Assembly (NCBI GenBank): GCA_028023455.1
Contig: JAQFVV010000055.1
Location: 7,410,030-7,474,029, forward strand
Direction of reading: 5' to 3'
Origin: Epiperipatus broadwayi
Taxonomy: Eukaryota; Onychophora; Udeonychophora; Euonychophora; Peripatidae
DNA: 64,000 nucleotides
Every line of letters starts with the position of its first letter. Positions within the stretch are counted from its first letter, which is position 1. A program made the position numbers and the translations under genes. Of this stretch, positions 44,216 through 55,651 are shown piece after piece. A model generated the notes under the pieces. The model made no database searches. It saw only the letters and a list, made by a program, of their open reading frames with translations, and was not told the DNA's origin.

Positions 44216-46261
44216 ACTTTTTTTACAAAGCATTTTATGCAAAGGAAGTAACTGCTTCCTTATATTTAAGAGGCTTAATTTGATTACAAGCATTTTATAT
44301 AAATCAAATAATTCTGCAGAGCAAAAAAAAATTGCTAAAAAAACCAATTAAAAAAACTATTACACAAATAACCCCCTTTCTATAGGTTGGGTACATTTCT
44401 GGATGGCATTTTACAAAAGAGATGAAATAAATCTTTTTGAAGAAAACACATTTAGAAAAAAATCAGTACTTGGTCTTTTAACTACAGTACAGAACTGAAT
44501 AGGTATAGTATTTAAGTCATGAAGAAAATATGATTACAGTACTTAAATTCATAAGGGGGAAAATAGAGGTTATAGTACCATATTTATATTTAGTTGTGGT
44601 TAGCATATAATTGAAGTTATTGTTTGATATTGCATAGTTCATGGCTCACAGTAATACGATGCATGATTGAAATTTGTTAAAGTAATCAAAAAAATATTAC
44701 AGAAACAATGACATTTCCATAGGCGAGGTAAAAACTCATATAAAATAAGAAAAGTGAGAGAGAAAAAGAAAAATGAAAATATGAAATTAAAATAGTAAAA
44801 TTGTATGAGAACTGAAAGAAAAAGAAAGATGTGTAGAAGAATCAAAGATATCTGATCAAAAAAAACAATACTAGTGCCATCTATGGTAATCATGAATTAA
44901 AAATACTTAAGTTAACTAGAAGCAATTTTCGTGTGTAAGCGAAAAGTCCTTAACTGTTCAAGAGCATGCTAAAACAGTATTGTACCATCTACAAATATAT
45001 GGTCCAAAGATATTGGCATTTAAAATATCTAAAAAAAAAAAAAGTAAATTCAAAAGATCTTTTAAATTGATGCATTTAAAATTTTTTTTTTTTTAGTTTG
45101 TGTAATTTAGTTTTTTTTTTTCGTGTACAATGAGAATTGATTCTTTTTGTTTCAAATTATTTATTTGTAATTCAAAATTGGAAGGGAATTTCAAAGTAAA
45201 AGATTACAATCAATAAAACATTTCGGAAGCTAATTAAAGATGGCGGAATTATGTAAAAAAAAAGACTTTGTAACCTAAAACTAATAAAGAATGTACAAGA
45301 TTATAAACCTAAGTGTCATGATAATTATAACATGCGCAGAAGTTTCAAAAACTGGATTGAGGTGTAAAAAGAAGAGGACAACTTCGATCTAGGTCTTTTT
45401 TTACCTTCTGGTTATGTGGCTTAGAATTGGAAGTTTCTGTGAGCATAATCTGTGGAAGTAATATATTTCTGCAGAGGTATGCCAATTGCTGAACAAAGCC
45501 ATCATGCAAGAATGGAAATGAAGCCCCATGAACACTGTAAAGACGGGGTTATCATGACAGCTCCAGTTATAGCATGGATTGATGATTGAAGATGCCAGCA
45601 GGAGAGATCAATTATAATTTCTATGAGCTCAGGATCCCATAAATCTATACAAACTTACTGGTAAGCTAAGCTATTCATATCCCAATAGTGACTAAATTAA
45701 GTTTGCTAACAATTCTTAATATAAACTTGTGATATAACTCTGATAGAGACATCCCCTGATTTATGACATTTCGATCTATGGATTGTTTAGAGAGAACTGA
45801 AAGAAATGGACTGTATTGATTATATTAAATGATTTCCTGGATCAGCATGCATGGTCCTTTCTAAATAATAATAACTATTTATTAAATATTTTAATTGCAT
45901 AATAAAATATTTACCTTTTAAGATCAATTTCATTTGTACGTTATTAATTTTAATTATTTGTTTTAGTTTATTAGAACTTGAATGTATAATTTATCCTTTG
46001 CCAATTTTTATTAATTAAGCCCTGAAAATAATATTTTAAAAAAAATAACCTTAGCTACGGTAAACTATGACCCAGTTTTTGTTAAAAATCATTTTCCTTT
46101 TAATTTACAATGTGGGATGCGACGGATTTCAGCGAATTCTTATATGAATCCTGGTGCCTTTATAAAAATAAATAAAAAGTTGATTCCGCCATTAGCATAA
46201 ATCAAAATAATTGGTAGCCCCCAGTTAATCAGGAAATATAGTTATGTTTTATAGAAATATG

Positions 46262-46323
46262 AATGAAATATTATTATTATTAGATTTATGAAATGTTTTA
46301 TCATTATTATTATTATTATTATT
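46262..46323. repeat. (ATT)n microsatellite, interrupted
   Basis: Two ATT runs separated by about 25 bp. Confidence 0.95.
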
Positions 46324-46384
46324 TAGTCTTATCTGCAGCTATAGGATAGAAAAGATTGTATGGTAAACATATATGAGAAGACTA

Positions 46385-46618
46385 AAACCTTTCCATTAAA
46401 ATTTAATAAATTGCTATCTTAATATAACATAAACACTGACTGTATATACATTTGAGAGATTATGATCTGGCCTAACTGATAAGTGCTGGTTCTGTATGAA
46501 ATATGTATATTGGGGATCACTTATCTTTTTCATGTGTGGTCGTGTGTATCAGTTGTTCGAGGAGTGGAGGACAAATATAGACTGAAAATCCTAAATTCAA
46601 ATTCCTCTATTTAATATA
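46385..46618 (+). repeat. D-family hammerhead retroposon, partial
   Basis: Runs 'ttccattaaaatttaataaa', hammerhead remnant (46461-46520), then the head 'tcgtgtgtatcagttgttcg' and a decayed B box AATTCAAATTCC. Ends in (TA)n directly before a Penelope tail fragment. Confidence 0.7.
46461..46520 (+). ncRNA. Hammerhead ribozyme, D family (inactive)
   Basis: Core is CTGATAA, stem II GTGCTG/CTGTAT is broken and stem I inner helix reads CTAA/TTGG. Recognisable by alignment to 5158-5218. Confidence 0.6.
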
Positions 46619-46627
46619 TATATATAT

Positions 46628-46680
46628 GTCATATTATAATTACTATTTGTGGGATATTCCGTGTGGTGAAAAAGTAAATG
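46628..46680 (-). repeat. Penelope-like 3' tail fragment
   Basis: Matches 35001-35050: 'tcatattat.attactattt', then 'gggatattccgtg', then 'tgaaaaag'. Stops where the hammerhead would begin. Confidence 0.8.
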
Positions 46681-46895
46681 GAAATTTAAAAAAAAAAAAT
46701 GTTTTTTTCCCCAGGAAATAATAATATAAAAAATCTAATAAATATATATAATAAAATAAATTCTACAAGAGTATGTAAATAATTATCAACTATTATGGTA
46801 ATAAATTTTGGTATAAAACAATATTTATTATTTTGCTAAGCCAGGCTTTTGATACAGTGGCGTATCTTTGTCAAAGCATGACTATTAATAACATG
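46681..46895. other. AT-rich sequence, no gene seen
   Basis: Nothing recognised. Confidence 0.5.
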
Positions 46896-46914
46896 TATAT
46901 ATTATCTTATTAAA

Positions 46915-47141
46915 GCAGGCAAAATTCTCCATACAGTAGCGCCACTCAGTGCCAACCAGAGTAATCAATGGGTGCCAGAAGGCTTGTGCATAAAATTTCC
47001 ATCTAGGGCCTACTCATTCAATATCATCCATTGATTATTCTGGTTGGTACTGAGTGGCACTACTGTATGGAGAGTTTTGCCTGTTTTAATAACAGTTATG
47101 TGCTAGCATAAGAAATGGTGATCATGTGATGTTTAGTGGTT
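46915..47141 (+). repeat. M-family retroposon with 19 bp target duplication
   Basis: Perfect duplication TATATATTATCTTATTAAA at 46896-46914 and 47142-47160. Left arm 'gcaggcaaaattctccatac' is inverted relative to the right arm 'actgtatggagagttttgcc'. The centre, including the hammerhead, is deleted at 'caatatcatccattgatta'. The tail is complete: 'tgtgctagcataagaaatgg' then 'gatcatgtgatgtttagtgg'. This copy defines both ends of the M insertion unit. Confidence 0.9.
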
Positions 47142-47160
47142 TATATATTATCTTATTAAA

Positions 47161-47814
47161 TATTTTATATTTGTCTATTTTTTATATGTAGTAACAAGAC
47201 TATAATATATATGAAAGCTAATTATTTCAATGAAATTATAGATATAGTATGGTATAAATTTATTGCTATAATAACAGACATTTTAAATGATGTCATATTC
47301 AAACCTTGTTTGTATTTGCTATTACTTTTGTTTTATTAAAATAATTTTGTTTTACTAAAGTTTAAAGTGTAATCATTTTTCTTTTTTTCTATGCATCATT
47401 TAGTAGTTAGTATAGTATATAAACTTTATTATTTGGCAGGTATGATAATAAGATATCAATTTATTAGTTATACATGTTATAGCTAATTATCAAACTAGAA
47501 ACAGCTAGCACTATAAGATACAATGAATATGTCATGGAGAATAGTCTGATGATGTGATGATTATGAAGTTATACTTTTAAAATTATAGCTGGAATTTACA
47601 AAAAAATTCAAACCATCATCAACACATTACTTTTCAATCAACCAGTAAAGAGATGATATATCAGATTCTGGTTCCTTTTTTTAAAAATAAAGCATTCACT
47701 TCTTATTTTAATCAATCAATTAAATAATATATTAAATAATCACTTTACATATAGCAAAATACAGGTTTATAGAATTAAATAGACCTTTACCCCCATTAGC
47801 AATGGCAATTGGTC
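47161..47814. other. AT-rich sequence, no gene seen
   Basis: Nothing recognised. Confidence 0.5.
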
Positions 47815-48560
47815 CTCCAAAACTCATCATTAAGCAAGAATATTTGTATACAGAATACATATTTATAATGGGGGGTCTATGGAAAAAAATTGGTCTGTTC
47901 CTAAAGCTATAAAATTATACAAACTTGTAATTGAATATATCTCCAAAGGCATACTACCTATGTATACTTTTAATTATTCAGGCTTAATTATTAAGTTAAA
48001 TTACTTATTTTGATTCCCCATAGCATTGCTGGGTTAAATAGAAAGAAAAGAAAATAGTATTCTGCAGTAAACAAGTTGAGTCTGTGGCTATACTGTATAT
48101 TGTATTTATTTTCATACAAGTTGTTTAATATTATTTGTGCTGTTATCATTATTAATTACATTTGAAAACAACATTATGGACAAATTAATGTTTGACTATT
48201 GCTAAGATTTACAAAAGTATATAGTATTATAGATTCATTAATTATATATATTTTAAGTTTAGATGTTCTATAATCAAAATACTGAATGCATCACCAACAT
48301 TGTGTTTTATGAATAAAATATTGTATGTGTATATGTATTACCATAATGTACTTTTGCTTTTGGGTAAAATGACTTTAAAATACCTATTCTCTGACATCAT
48401 CAGTGACACAAAATTCAAGATGGCTGCCCCCCAAAAATTAAAAATTTATTTTCCTCATCGTTATAGTGAATAATCGATTGTAAATCGAAGTAGTGGGTAC
48501 AAATTGATGATGATCACTATTGTGAAATATCACTAAGTAGACAATTGCTAAGTGAGGTTT
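47815..48560. mobile_element. DNA-transposon-like repeat N, ~0.75 kb
   Basis: Termini resemble each other as inverted repeats ('aaaactcatcattaagcaa' at the left; the right end reversed reads 'taaacctcacttagcaattg'). Both ends recur at 2880-3010 and 5755-5945. No transposase frame, so probably non-autonomous. Confidence 0.5.
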
Positions 48561-50135
48561 AGGTCCATATGCTAAGAGGTTATAAAATAAAACTTAAAAG
48601 GGTTAATACATTATAATAACAGTCTAATCCATAAACAGTTTTTTTTAAACTTACACAGCAAAAGTTTGAAGCTAGAATTCTCTATAGCTTTTGTTTGATG
48701 ATTCTTTCTTTATTCTCCCTGATGGTATGCATTAATTAATTTTAGTTATAATCACATTCCTTTCTTTACAAGTTGCAATAATGTCCTATAACATTCTTCT
48801 TTTTTTGCAATTTGAGATTTAAACTTTTTCGTCTTTTTGAATAGAAATTTTTTCTAAATAGCTTAGTCAGATTTGCAAGGGGTCCAGGTGTAAAAAATAA
48901 TGAGCAGTAGTAATAATTATTAATATTTTAAGTTAAAGGATTATTTTTGAAATTTGATCAAGTTCATTTGTCCAGAAATTAACCCTCCTTTTGATTGCTG
49001 GAAGTTAGATGTTGAATTTATAATATAAATGCAGGTGTTCAATCATTGTTGAATGGTTAAAATATTGCGTATTTATATGGTGACTATTTATGGTTTTATT
49101 CTGTAAATTTGGGGTCATATTCAAAGGAAATACCTCACATAATTAGATTGAGTTATTATTAAATTAGAGATTGGATTAAAGAAGAGCATTTCTGTAATGA
49201 AATTGAGTTATTATGAAATCAGGATTCAAACCTAATGTGGCCATCCCATAAAATTATCCTTATAAGGAATGTGTACTGGCCAAAATAATACCTTCCTAGA
49301 TGTATGTGCGCAACTATGCTATGAAGCTAATAATATAAATAAATGTATTTGTGAGCACCAGCCATACGTAGAATTATATCTAGGGTATATTATTTACTCT
49401 ACAGCAAGTGTACTCCTCATATAATCATGTTAGTATTATAATATGGAAATGAAAGTTAATATTTGAAAATTAATCAAAATAAACAATGGACATTTTACAA
49501 AGAATTACTGTTTTCCAGTATGTATGTACTTAATACAGCATTCATTAGCATTAAATTACAATCATATAAAGAAATTGTTATAAATTCTCATGATGAAATC
49601 TGTAAACACATTTAAAGAAAAGAACCTTATATTTTGTCTTATAATTATAAGTCATTGTTTATTATTTGTCTGAATATGTGTGTTAACTTCTCTATATGTA
49701 ATATTGTCTAGTCTGCATATTAATTTCATTGGGGGTAGCTTAGGTTCTATGTGATTTAGACAGTTAGGTGGTGTAGAAGTCATCATCATTATCATCACAT
49801 ATTAAAAAAATGATTTGAATTCGATTACAGCAAATATATAAAAAAATATGTGCCATCTATTTCCTAATGTTTAATGTCAGGTGGAGCTCTAATCAATTAA
49901 ATATATAAATTGACCATTACAATATACTCTTATAATATTAGCTAAATCAATTATTCCATCTGAAATCACTGTTCAATGACACATAGGAAAGGGTATTATT
50001 TTTTTGTACTTATTTAAGATAATGAATATATACACACATGTATATTATGAGATAATACAAATAAATTGAATCACGAGGGTGGCAAACAAAGGCAAAATAT
50101 CACGATCAAATTGATCAGACGATATTTGCCTAGCT
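48561..50135. other. AT-rich sequence, no gene seen
   Basis: Nothing recognised. Confidence 0.5.
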
Positions 50136-50146
50136 TGTCAATTTTT

Positions 50147-50198
50147 TAAGTGTCATAGCATCAGCCGGGACGCGAACCCGCAACCTGGGCAACTGCAG
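50147..50198 (-). repeat. tRNA-derived SINE (family T), 5'-truncated, with target duplication
   Basis: Minus strand keeps the T arm ('gcgggttcgcgtcccggc') and 3' end ('gatgctatgacac') but stops in the anticodon arm. Flanked by TGTCAATTTTT at 50136-50146 and 50199-50209, which supports retroposition. Confidence 0.8.
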
Positions 50199-50209
50199 TG
50201 TCAATTTTT

Positions 50210-51069
50210 GGACAGAGATCAACATATGTTATCTATATATAGATTACATTACAATAATTTTTAAAAAAATGCTGCTTATTTTTTATTTTTAAGTTCCATA
50301 TAATATCAGGCAGCTGAGAGTCATTAAATACATTACAATAAAAAATAATGAATTTCATATACCCCCCCCCTCTCCATATACTGTATTCGTCTTGAAAAGC
50401 TCCTATATTTATGTTTTATAACTTGAGGCTTTTCAAATCTCTGTCACATTATTACTGCATCGCAATTAAATCTTTTTTCTTAACTATCGTAGATTATAAA
50501 AATAATAATGAGCAAAGTAAATTCTAAGTTTCTCAAAGTAATTTTTAAAAAAAAATCAAACTTCAAATAGGAAAGTTGCGTGAATCACGTGATTGCAGTA
50601 ATTACGTCACTTTGGAATAAAGGTGAAAAAATTATTTGCATCTGATTAAAAAAAATTAAATACCTTCATTATATATAAAAGAAATATTTAGATTAGTAGT
50701 AAACAAAATAATTTATAAGCCAATAAATAAATAAAAAGTCATTATTTTGTAAGTTTTGGATTGAAAATTTAGAGGTTAATGTTCCTCTTCGTTTAATAAT
50801 GCAATTATTTTTAACTTAACTTTTTTCATGTAGAGGTGAAAAGCAATTTGTAAACTATTACTAGAAGAGAAAGACATTTGATTTTTATAATAATAAATAA
50901 TCTAACCTTGCCCTATACATATTAGCTACATATGTGGTTCGAATATTTTATAATTTCTATCTCGTTTTCAAAATTATAGGTTTTATTTTTTTTAGGTCTT
51001 AATTATATGCAATCAATTAAGTTAAATCCAATTTGAACAATAACATGGGCTTGGTGCCGTTGTTGAATG
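50210..51069. other. AT-rich sequence, no gene seen
   Basis: Nothing recognised; a C run lies at 50361-50369. Confidence 0.5.
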
Positions 51070-51245
51070 TCAAGGCAAAACTCTCCATACAGCGCCATTC
51101 AGTGCAAGCCAGATTAATCAATGGATGCAAGAAGGTTTGTGCATAAAATCCCTATCTAATGCCTACACATCCAATACCCCAGACTAGTTTCTAGCTTGTA
51201 TAACAGCTTGTGTAAGCATAAACAATGGTGATCATATGATGTTTA
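51070..51245 (+). repeat. M-family retroposon, short form
   Basis: Left arm 'aggcaaaactctccatacag' to 'accccagactagtttctagc', then the tail 'gtaagcataaacaatggtga' and 'tcatatgatgtttag'. A target duplication is not clear. Confidence 0.75.
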
Positions 51246-51512
51246 GAGCTTAAAATCCATGGATCATATTGTAAATCCGTTAATACTCCTGAGAATAAGC
51301 TATTCATTTACTTTATAAAAAAGTCTAATATTTTAATAATTTTTATGAATCATTCATTAAACTAGAGTTTACCCATTTAATGGATAATACTTCTGTAATA
51401 TAATTTCCACTACACTACACTTATATAAGATAAGGACTTGTTTCTGTCACTTTTAACACCATTATTGAGGGCTGTAATTATAAACATATGCCCAAAGAAA
51501 TGTAAAATAGAT
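51246..51512. other. AT-rich sequence, no gene seen
   Basis: Nothing recognised. Confidence 0.45.
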
Positions 51513-51573
51513 GTATGATCTCCAAAATGGACATTTCATGCTGTACCAGCATTCATCAGTTGGCCCAGACCAC
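51513..51573 (-). ncRNA. Hammerhead ribozyme, type I, diverged D-family copy (looks intact)
   Basis: Minus strand: stem I outer GTGGTC/GATCAT pairs through several wobble pairs, inner CCAA/TTGG; core CTGATGA; stem II ATGCTG-GTA-CAGCAT (six perfect pairs); GAA; stem III ATG-TC-CAT; T17. Compared with 5158-5218 the sequence of stems I-outer, II and III differs but pairing is kept. The surrounding D body is poorly conserved, so the ribozyme is the best preserved part. Confidence 0.8.
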
Positions 51574-51597
51574 AATCTCTTACACATATCTTTATGA

Positions 51598-51817
51598 AGC
51601 AGGCAAAAACTCTCCATATAGTAGTGCCACCTTGTGCTAACCAGAGTAATCAATGGATGCCAAAAGGCTTGTGCATAAAATCCCTATCTAGTGCCTACTC
51701 ATCCAATATCCCCAGACTAGTTTCTGGCTTGTGGCCTTCATCAGAGAGATGCCTTGGATCTGAGAGCACTGCACCTAGATATTAGGATGGTGATCATGTG
51801 ATGTTTAGTGGTTTAAT
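51598..51817 (+). repeat. M-family retroposon with 12 bp target duplication
   Basis: Duplication ATATCTTTATGA at 51586-51597 and 51818-51829. Left arm 'agcaggcaaaaactctccat', antisense hammerhead, part of the body ('gcacctagatattagga'), then the tail 'tggtgatcatgtgatgttta'. It inserted about 25 bp beyond a D-family hammerhead. Confidence 0.9.
51701..51760 (-). ncRNA. Hammerhead ribozyme, type I, M family
   Basis: Minus strand: outer stem I ATCCAA/TTGGAT perfect; inner stem I weaker (first pair T-T, then C-G and U-G pairs); core CTGATGA; stem II GGC-CACAA-GCC; GAA; ACTAGT; C17. The core is intact and cleavage is plausible. Confidence 0.75.
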
Positions 51818-51829
51818 ATATCTTTATGA

Positions 51830-53109
51830 TTATTCATTGTATATAGATAACCAATTACTACAGTTTAATCAAATAAGTGTCAAATTTACTGCCCGCACAA
51901 CTTTGATACAAACCACTTGATGGGAATGTATTAATAATATTTATAAGTCATTCATTAGACTAAAAATTATCCATTTTATAGCTAATATTTCTGTAGTGTA
52001 ATATATATCTAAAAAGATCTAATATATCTTAAAAAATAAATAAGGCATAAGCCACATGTTTTGAAAACAGTCAAAATGTTTGAATGAAAGTGAAATGAAC
52101 ATTTCATATAAAATTGAAAGAGTAAATGACTTACGCTAGAAAAAAGATTAAAAAGAGATAGAAAATGAAATGAAAAAAAAAAAAAGTAAAATGAGAAACA
52201 TGATTAATATCAACTACTTGATAGAAAAATAAATAATGGACTTTGACAAGGACTAATTACAATCATAGGACAATAATTATAAAACAATATATGATACTGA
52301 TGTTACATTTAATTTATAAGATAAGGTTGAACATCATACACATTACATTAAAATATATTATTTGGTATATATCTTTAACTTTACCAATTGCCCTGGACTC
52401 TGTACTTTAACATGCTGACTATGAAATGTTATGTATATTATTTTATGTCTTTGGTTGAATGTGAAATTTTCACAATAATTTTATCTTTCATAATAATACA
52501 TATAAAATATTAAATGCTCCATAAAACTGACACATCACTAAAAACAATAAAGCCAAGAAATTGTATTAATTACTATAAAATAAGAATTTAAAATTTAAAT
52601 AAATATTAGTTTTCAAATAACAGCTTTTTTTTTTTTTTTTTTTTAAAAAAGTCTATATAAAATTTACAATAATATGATGTACATGGAGCATGCTAATTTG
52701 TATTAATAACAGTTTTTTTAAAAAAATTCAGAATAAATACTTGAAAACAAATTTCTGCATTTTTGTTAGAAAAATAAGACTTCCTAAAGAATTATGCTTT
52801 ACCCGGAGTTTTGATCCTATTCAAATTATGAATAAAAAAACCCTGTTATTAACACTATCTAGCAAAGTCCACGTACATTATTTTATTTCTCTTTTTACAT
52901 GAATTGTTTTAAAATAACATGATCAGTAAAAACATCACCCGATATCTTTGGATTAGAGCTGCAATGACATATTCATGATTGGATTGAAAAAACAAACTTG
53001 GAAAGTTTAAAAAAATCATCTTACATTCTCAAAGTAATTATTAGATTGTCTTAAGTTGCATTAAACTTTTTTTTTAAAATTCTAAATAATTTAATGTAAG
53101 TCTTATTAC
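51830..53109. other. AT-rich sequence, no gene seen
   Basis: Poly-T run at 52625-52644. The 70-codon plus frame at 52690-52902 is not recognisable. Confidence 0.5.
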
Positions 53110-53116
53110 ATGTTAG

Positions 53117-53240
53117 ATGGATGGAGGAAATAAAAAAATGTGCAGGGGTAATGTGGAGAAAAGAAGCTAAAGATCAGAGAAGATGGATTGAACTTGGAAA
53201 GACCTTCATCCTGCAGTGGATTGATAATGGTTGATGATGA
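53117..53240 (+). repeat. RTE-type LINE 3' end with TGATGA tail
   Basis: Plus strand encodes RWMEEIKKCAG, then 'MWRKEAKDQRRWIELGKTFI' and LQW, matching the conserved C-terminus of RTE LINE proteins (RW.DDI...AG..W...A.DR..W..LG..F...W). It is followed by 'ttgataatggttgatgatga' repeats typical of their 3' ends. Strongly 5'-truncated. Confidence 0.75.
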
Positions 53241-55084
53241 TGATGAATATAAAATAATTTATTTTCCTTTTTTGGAAGATTGAAAATGTTTTAATTCATT
53301 GTTTATTTACAGATTTGTTTATGAAGTCAAGTTCATTATGGTTATGTCACAAATCTAAAAAAAATGTCTGTGATTATCATTTAATTAAAAAAAATTCATC
53401 TCTTTATTTCCCATTATTTTAAAAACAAAAATCTTTTTTTTGGTAATTTCCTGCAAGTGGGAAAATTTGTTTGTCTGCATTGTAACATTTTTGACATTTT
53501 TTTCTGTTGCATTTTGACATTAGGTTTTTAAAATTCCTTGTTGGTGTTGATCTTAAAAAAAATTAATTTTTTAAAAATTTAATTGATTAATTTGTTTAAA
53601 TTTATATTTCTTAACCATTACATTTTTAATTATGAAACTTTCTTGTGCCGGAAGTCAAGAAATTGTGTGCATTTTTCACCCTCCGCTGAGAAATTTTGCG
53701 AAGTTTTTTTTTTACAGCTTTAAAATTCAGAAATATTTTTTCTCTAATATTTTAGTTTCAAAAATATTCAAAAGATGGAAGGATAATCAATAAATGGGTC
53801 TTCAAAGTTTCTTAAACTCCATGATGATGGGTGTTGGGATTTCAAACTTTGCTAGATTACTTTGAGAAAATATTACGATGGTCTAAAAATTTGATTTTTT
53901 GAAAAGTTTATGATTATTTTTGTATTGTAATTGTGAAATAATTATTAGAAATCAAAAATACATATTATTATATATTTATTTTTTACAAAAATGTTTTATT
54001 TTTAAATATAAAAGATATATTTTTCTGTGTAAGAGGTTATTATCGCAAAAAATGCAACTGTCTAGAAATAATGTCACTGAACAGACTGTTATAACATTTA
54101 GCAGTATCATAAAAATTATGAAAAAATGTAAACTTTTGAAGCATAAATTGAGAGATTTATTAGTATAACAGAATGGGTAAGTTAGATGGTGAACCTGGGA
54201 TGATAGCAAAACAACATCATCACTAAGTTAACAAGATATTTCAAACAATGATGAAATTTACAAAAAAGTATATATTTAAGACTTAAATAAGATATTTTAG
54301 TATAGAGATATTAAAGCAGTGTTTAATATCCAAAAATATATCAGTAATTTTATTAAAGAGAGCATGAGATCACAAGATCTTTCTAAGATCAGGCCAGTTA
54401 ACGCCTTAGAGTCACTATCAGAAATTCACCAGCATTATAAAGTAAAATTAATACTCAAATAATAACCACCCACCATCATAAATTATCAACAATAAAAAAT
54501 GAATGAACAGTTGACCTTGTGACTGGGTTTGAAATGGGTCTACTGTAACACAAGACCAACTATTTAGCCTTTGTCTGCTTGGGATAATTACTTAAACATA
54601 ATTTGGATGCTCATCCATCTGAATATACAACCATAAAACAATAATTCTGGGATATTAAAACATGCTGATCATCATCAATGCTCTGTCCACTTAGTACCAT
54701 TATTGTACTGGCCAACTTAAATTCTGACAGAGAGTAAACTAAAATAAAATGTAGTGCATAGGCTTTAATAAATATTTTCTTTGTGCCAACCAGGATGATG
54801 ATGATGATTGATGGGTCATCATCACTGGATGCCCATAAACACTAATATACATGCCCTTTTAAATACCAGACAATTATGCACAAATCTAGTTCAGAGAACA
54901 AGCTCTATAACTGTTGTGACTAAGTGATAATGTAATACATAATATCCTAAAAGTATTTAGAATTATTTCACTGGAATAATTTTGATAAAGAAATACAAGT
55001 TTATTGATAACAAAATAAAAATATAATGAAGTAAAGATCTCTGGAATATGGCTATACACATATCAATTAAACCTTCTGATTTTG
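53241..55084. other. AT-rich sequence, no gene seen
   Basis: Short frames only (for example 53920-54168 plus). No recognised family. Confidence 0.5.
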
Positions 55085-55500
55085 AGCACTATGCAATTAA
55101 AAAAACTATCACATTGTGATTTACATACATTGATTTACAATACCACTTAATGGGTTTACATAAAGCACACACACATATATATATATATAACCACACAGAC
55201 ATGCATTGTAATTTAGAAATGAACATATTTGAATTGACATTTAATAATAAAAAAATGATTAAATTTTACATGTTTACTTGACACTCATTGATATATATAT
55301 ATATATATGCCCACATACATGTGACAATAATTTCTAAACATATTTGGATTGTCATAAAATAATAAAATAAATGATTAAAATTTACCTGTACATGTCCATC
55401 TGACATGCATTGATATTTGCACATAGATGTGCAGAATAATTGATGAATATATTTCAATCATCATACAAAATACAATAAATGATTAAAAATTTCTGTTATC
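55085..55500. repeat. Tandem repeat, ~115 bp unit, 3-4 copies
   Basis: Units share 'acatgcattg', (TA)n, 'acatatttg.attg', 'aataataaa..aatgattaaa' and 'ttaca.gt'. Boundaries are blurred by microsatellite expansion at 55290-55308. Confidence 0.7.
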
Positions 55501-55651
55501 ACATGTAAATAATATGAAAAATTTATACTCAGTTTACTTAAAACATATATATATATATTGTAACATAATGAATGTATCATCAAAAGATACATTGTAACAT
55601 AATAAAATGAGTTCAAATATTATAGATTTCTCAAGATCCAAATATCAATAT

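Larger units (their letters stand above)
43226..46384. other. AT-rich sequence with minor repeats, no gene called
   Basis: A tandem duplication lies at 44027-44215. A GC-richer patch at 45360-45680 has no open frame and no recognised family. The 84-codon minus frame at 44639-44893 is not recognisable. Confidence 0.45.

Noticed and set aside
45360-45680. Exon-like GC-richer patch
   Set aside because: All frames contain stops and no repeat family or domain could be recognised.
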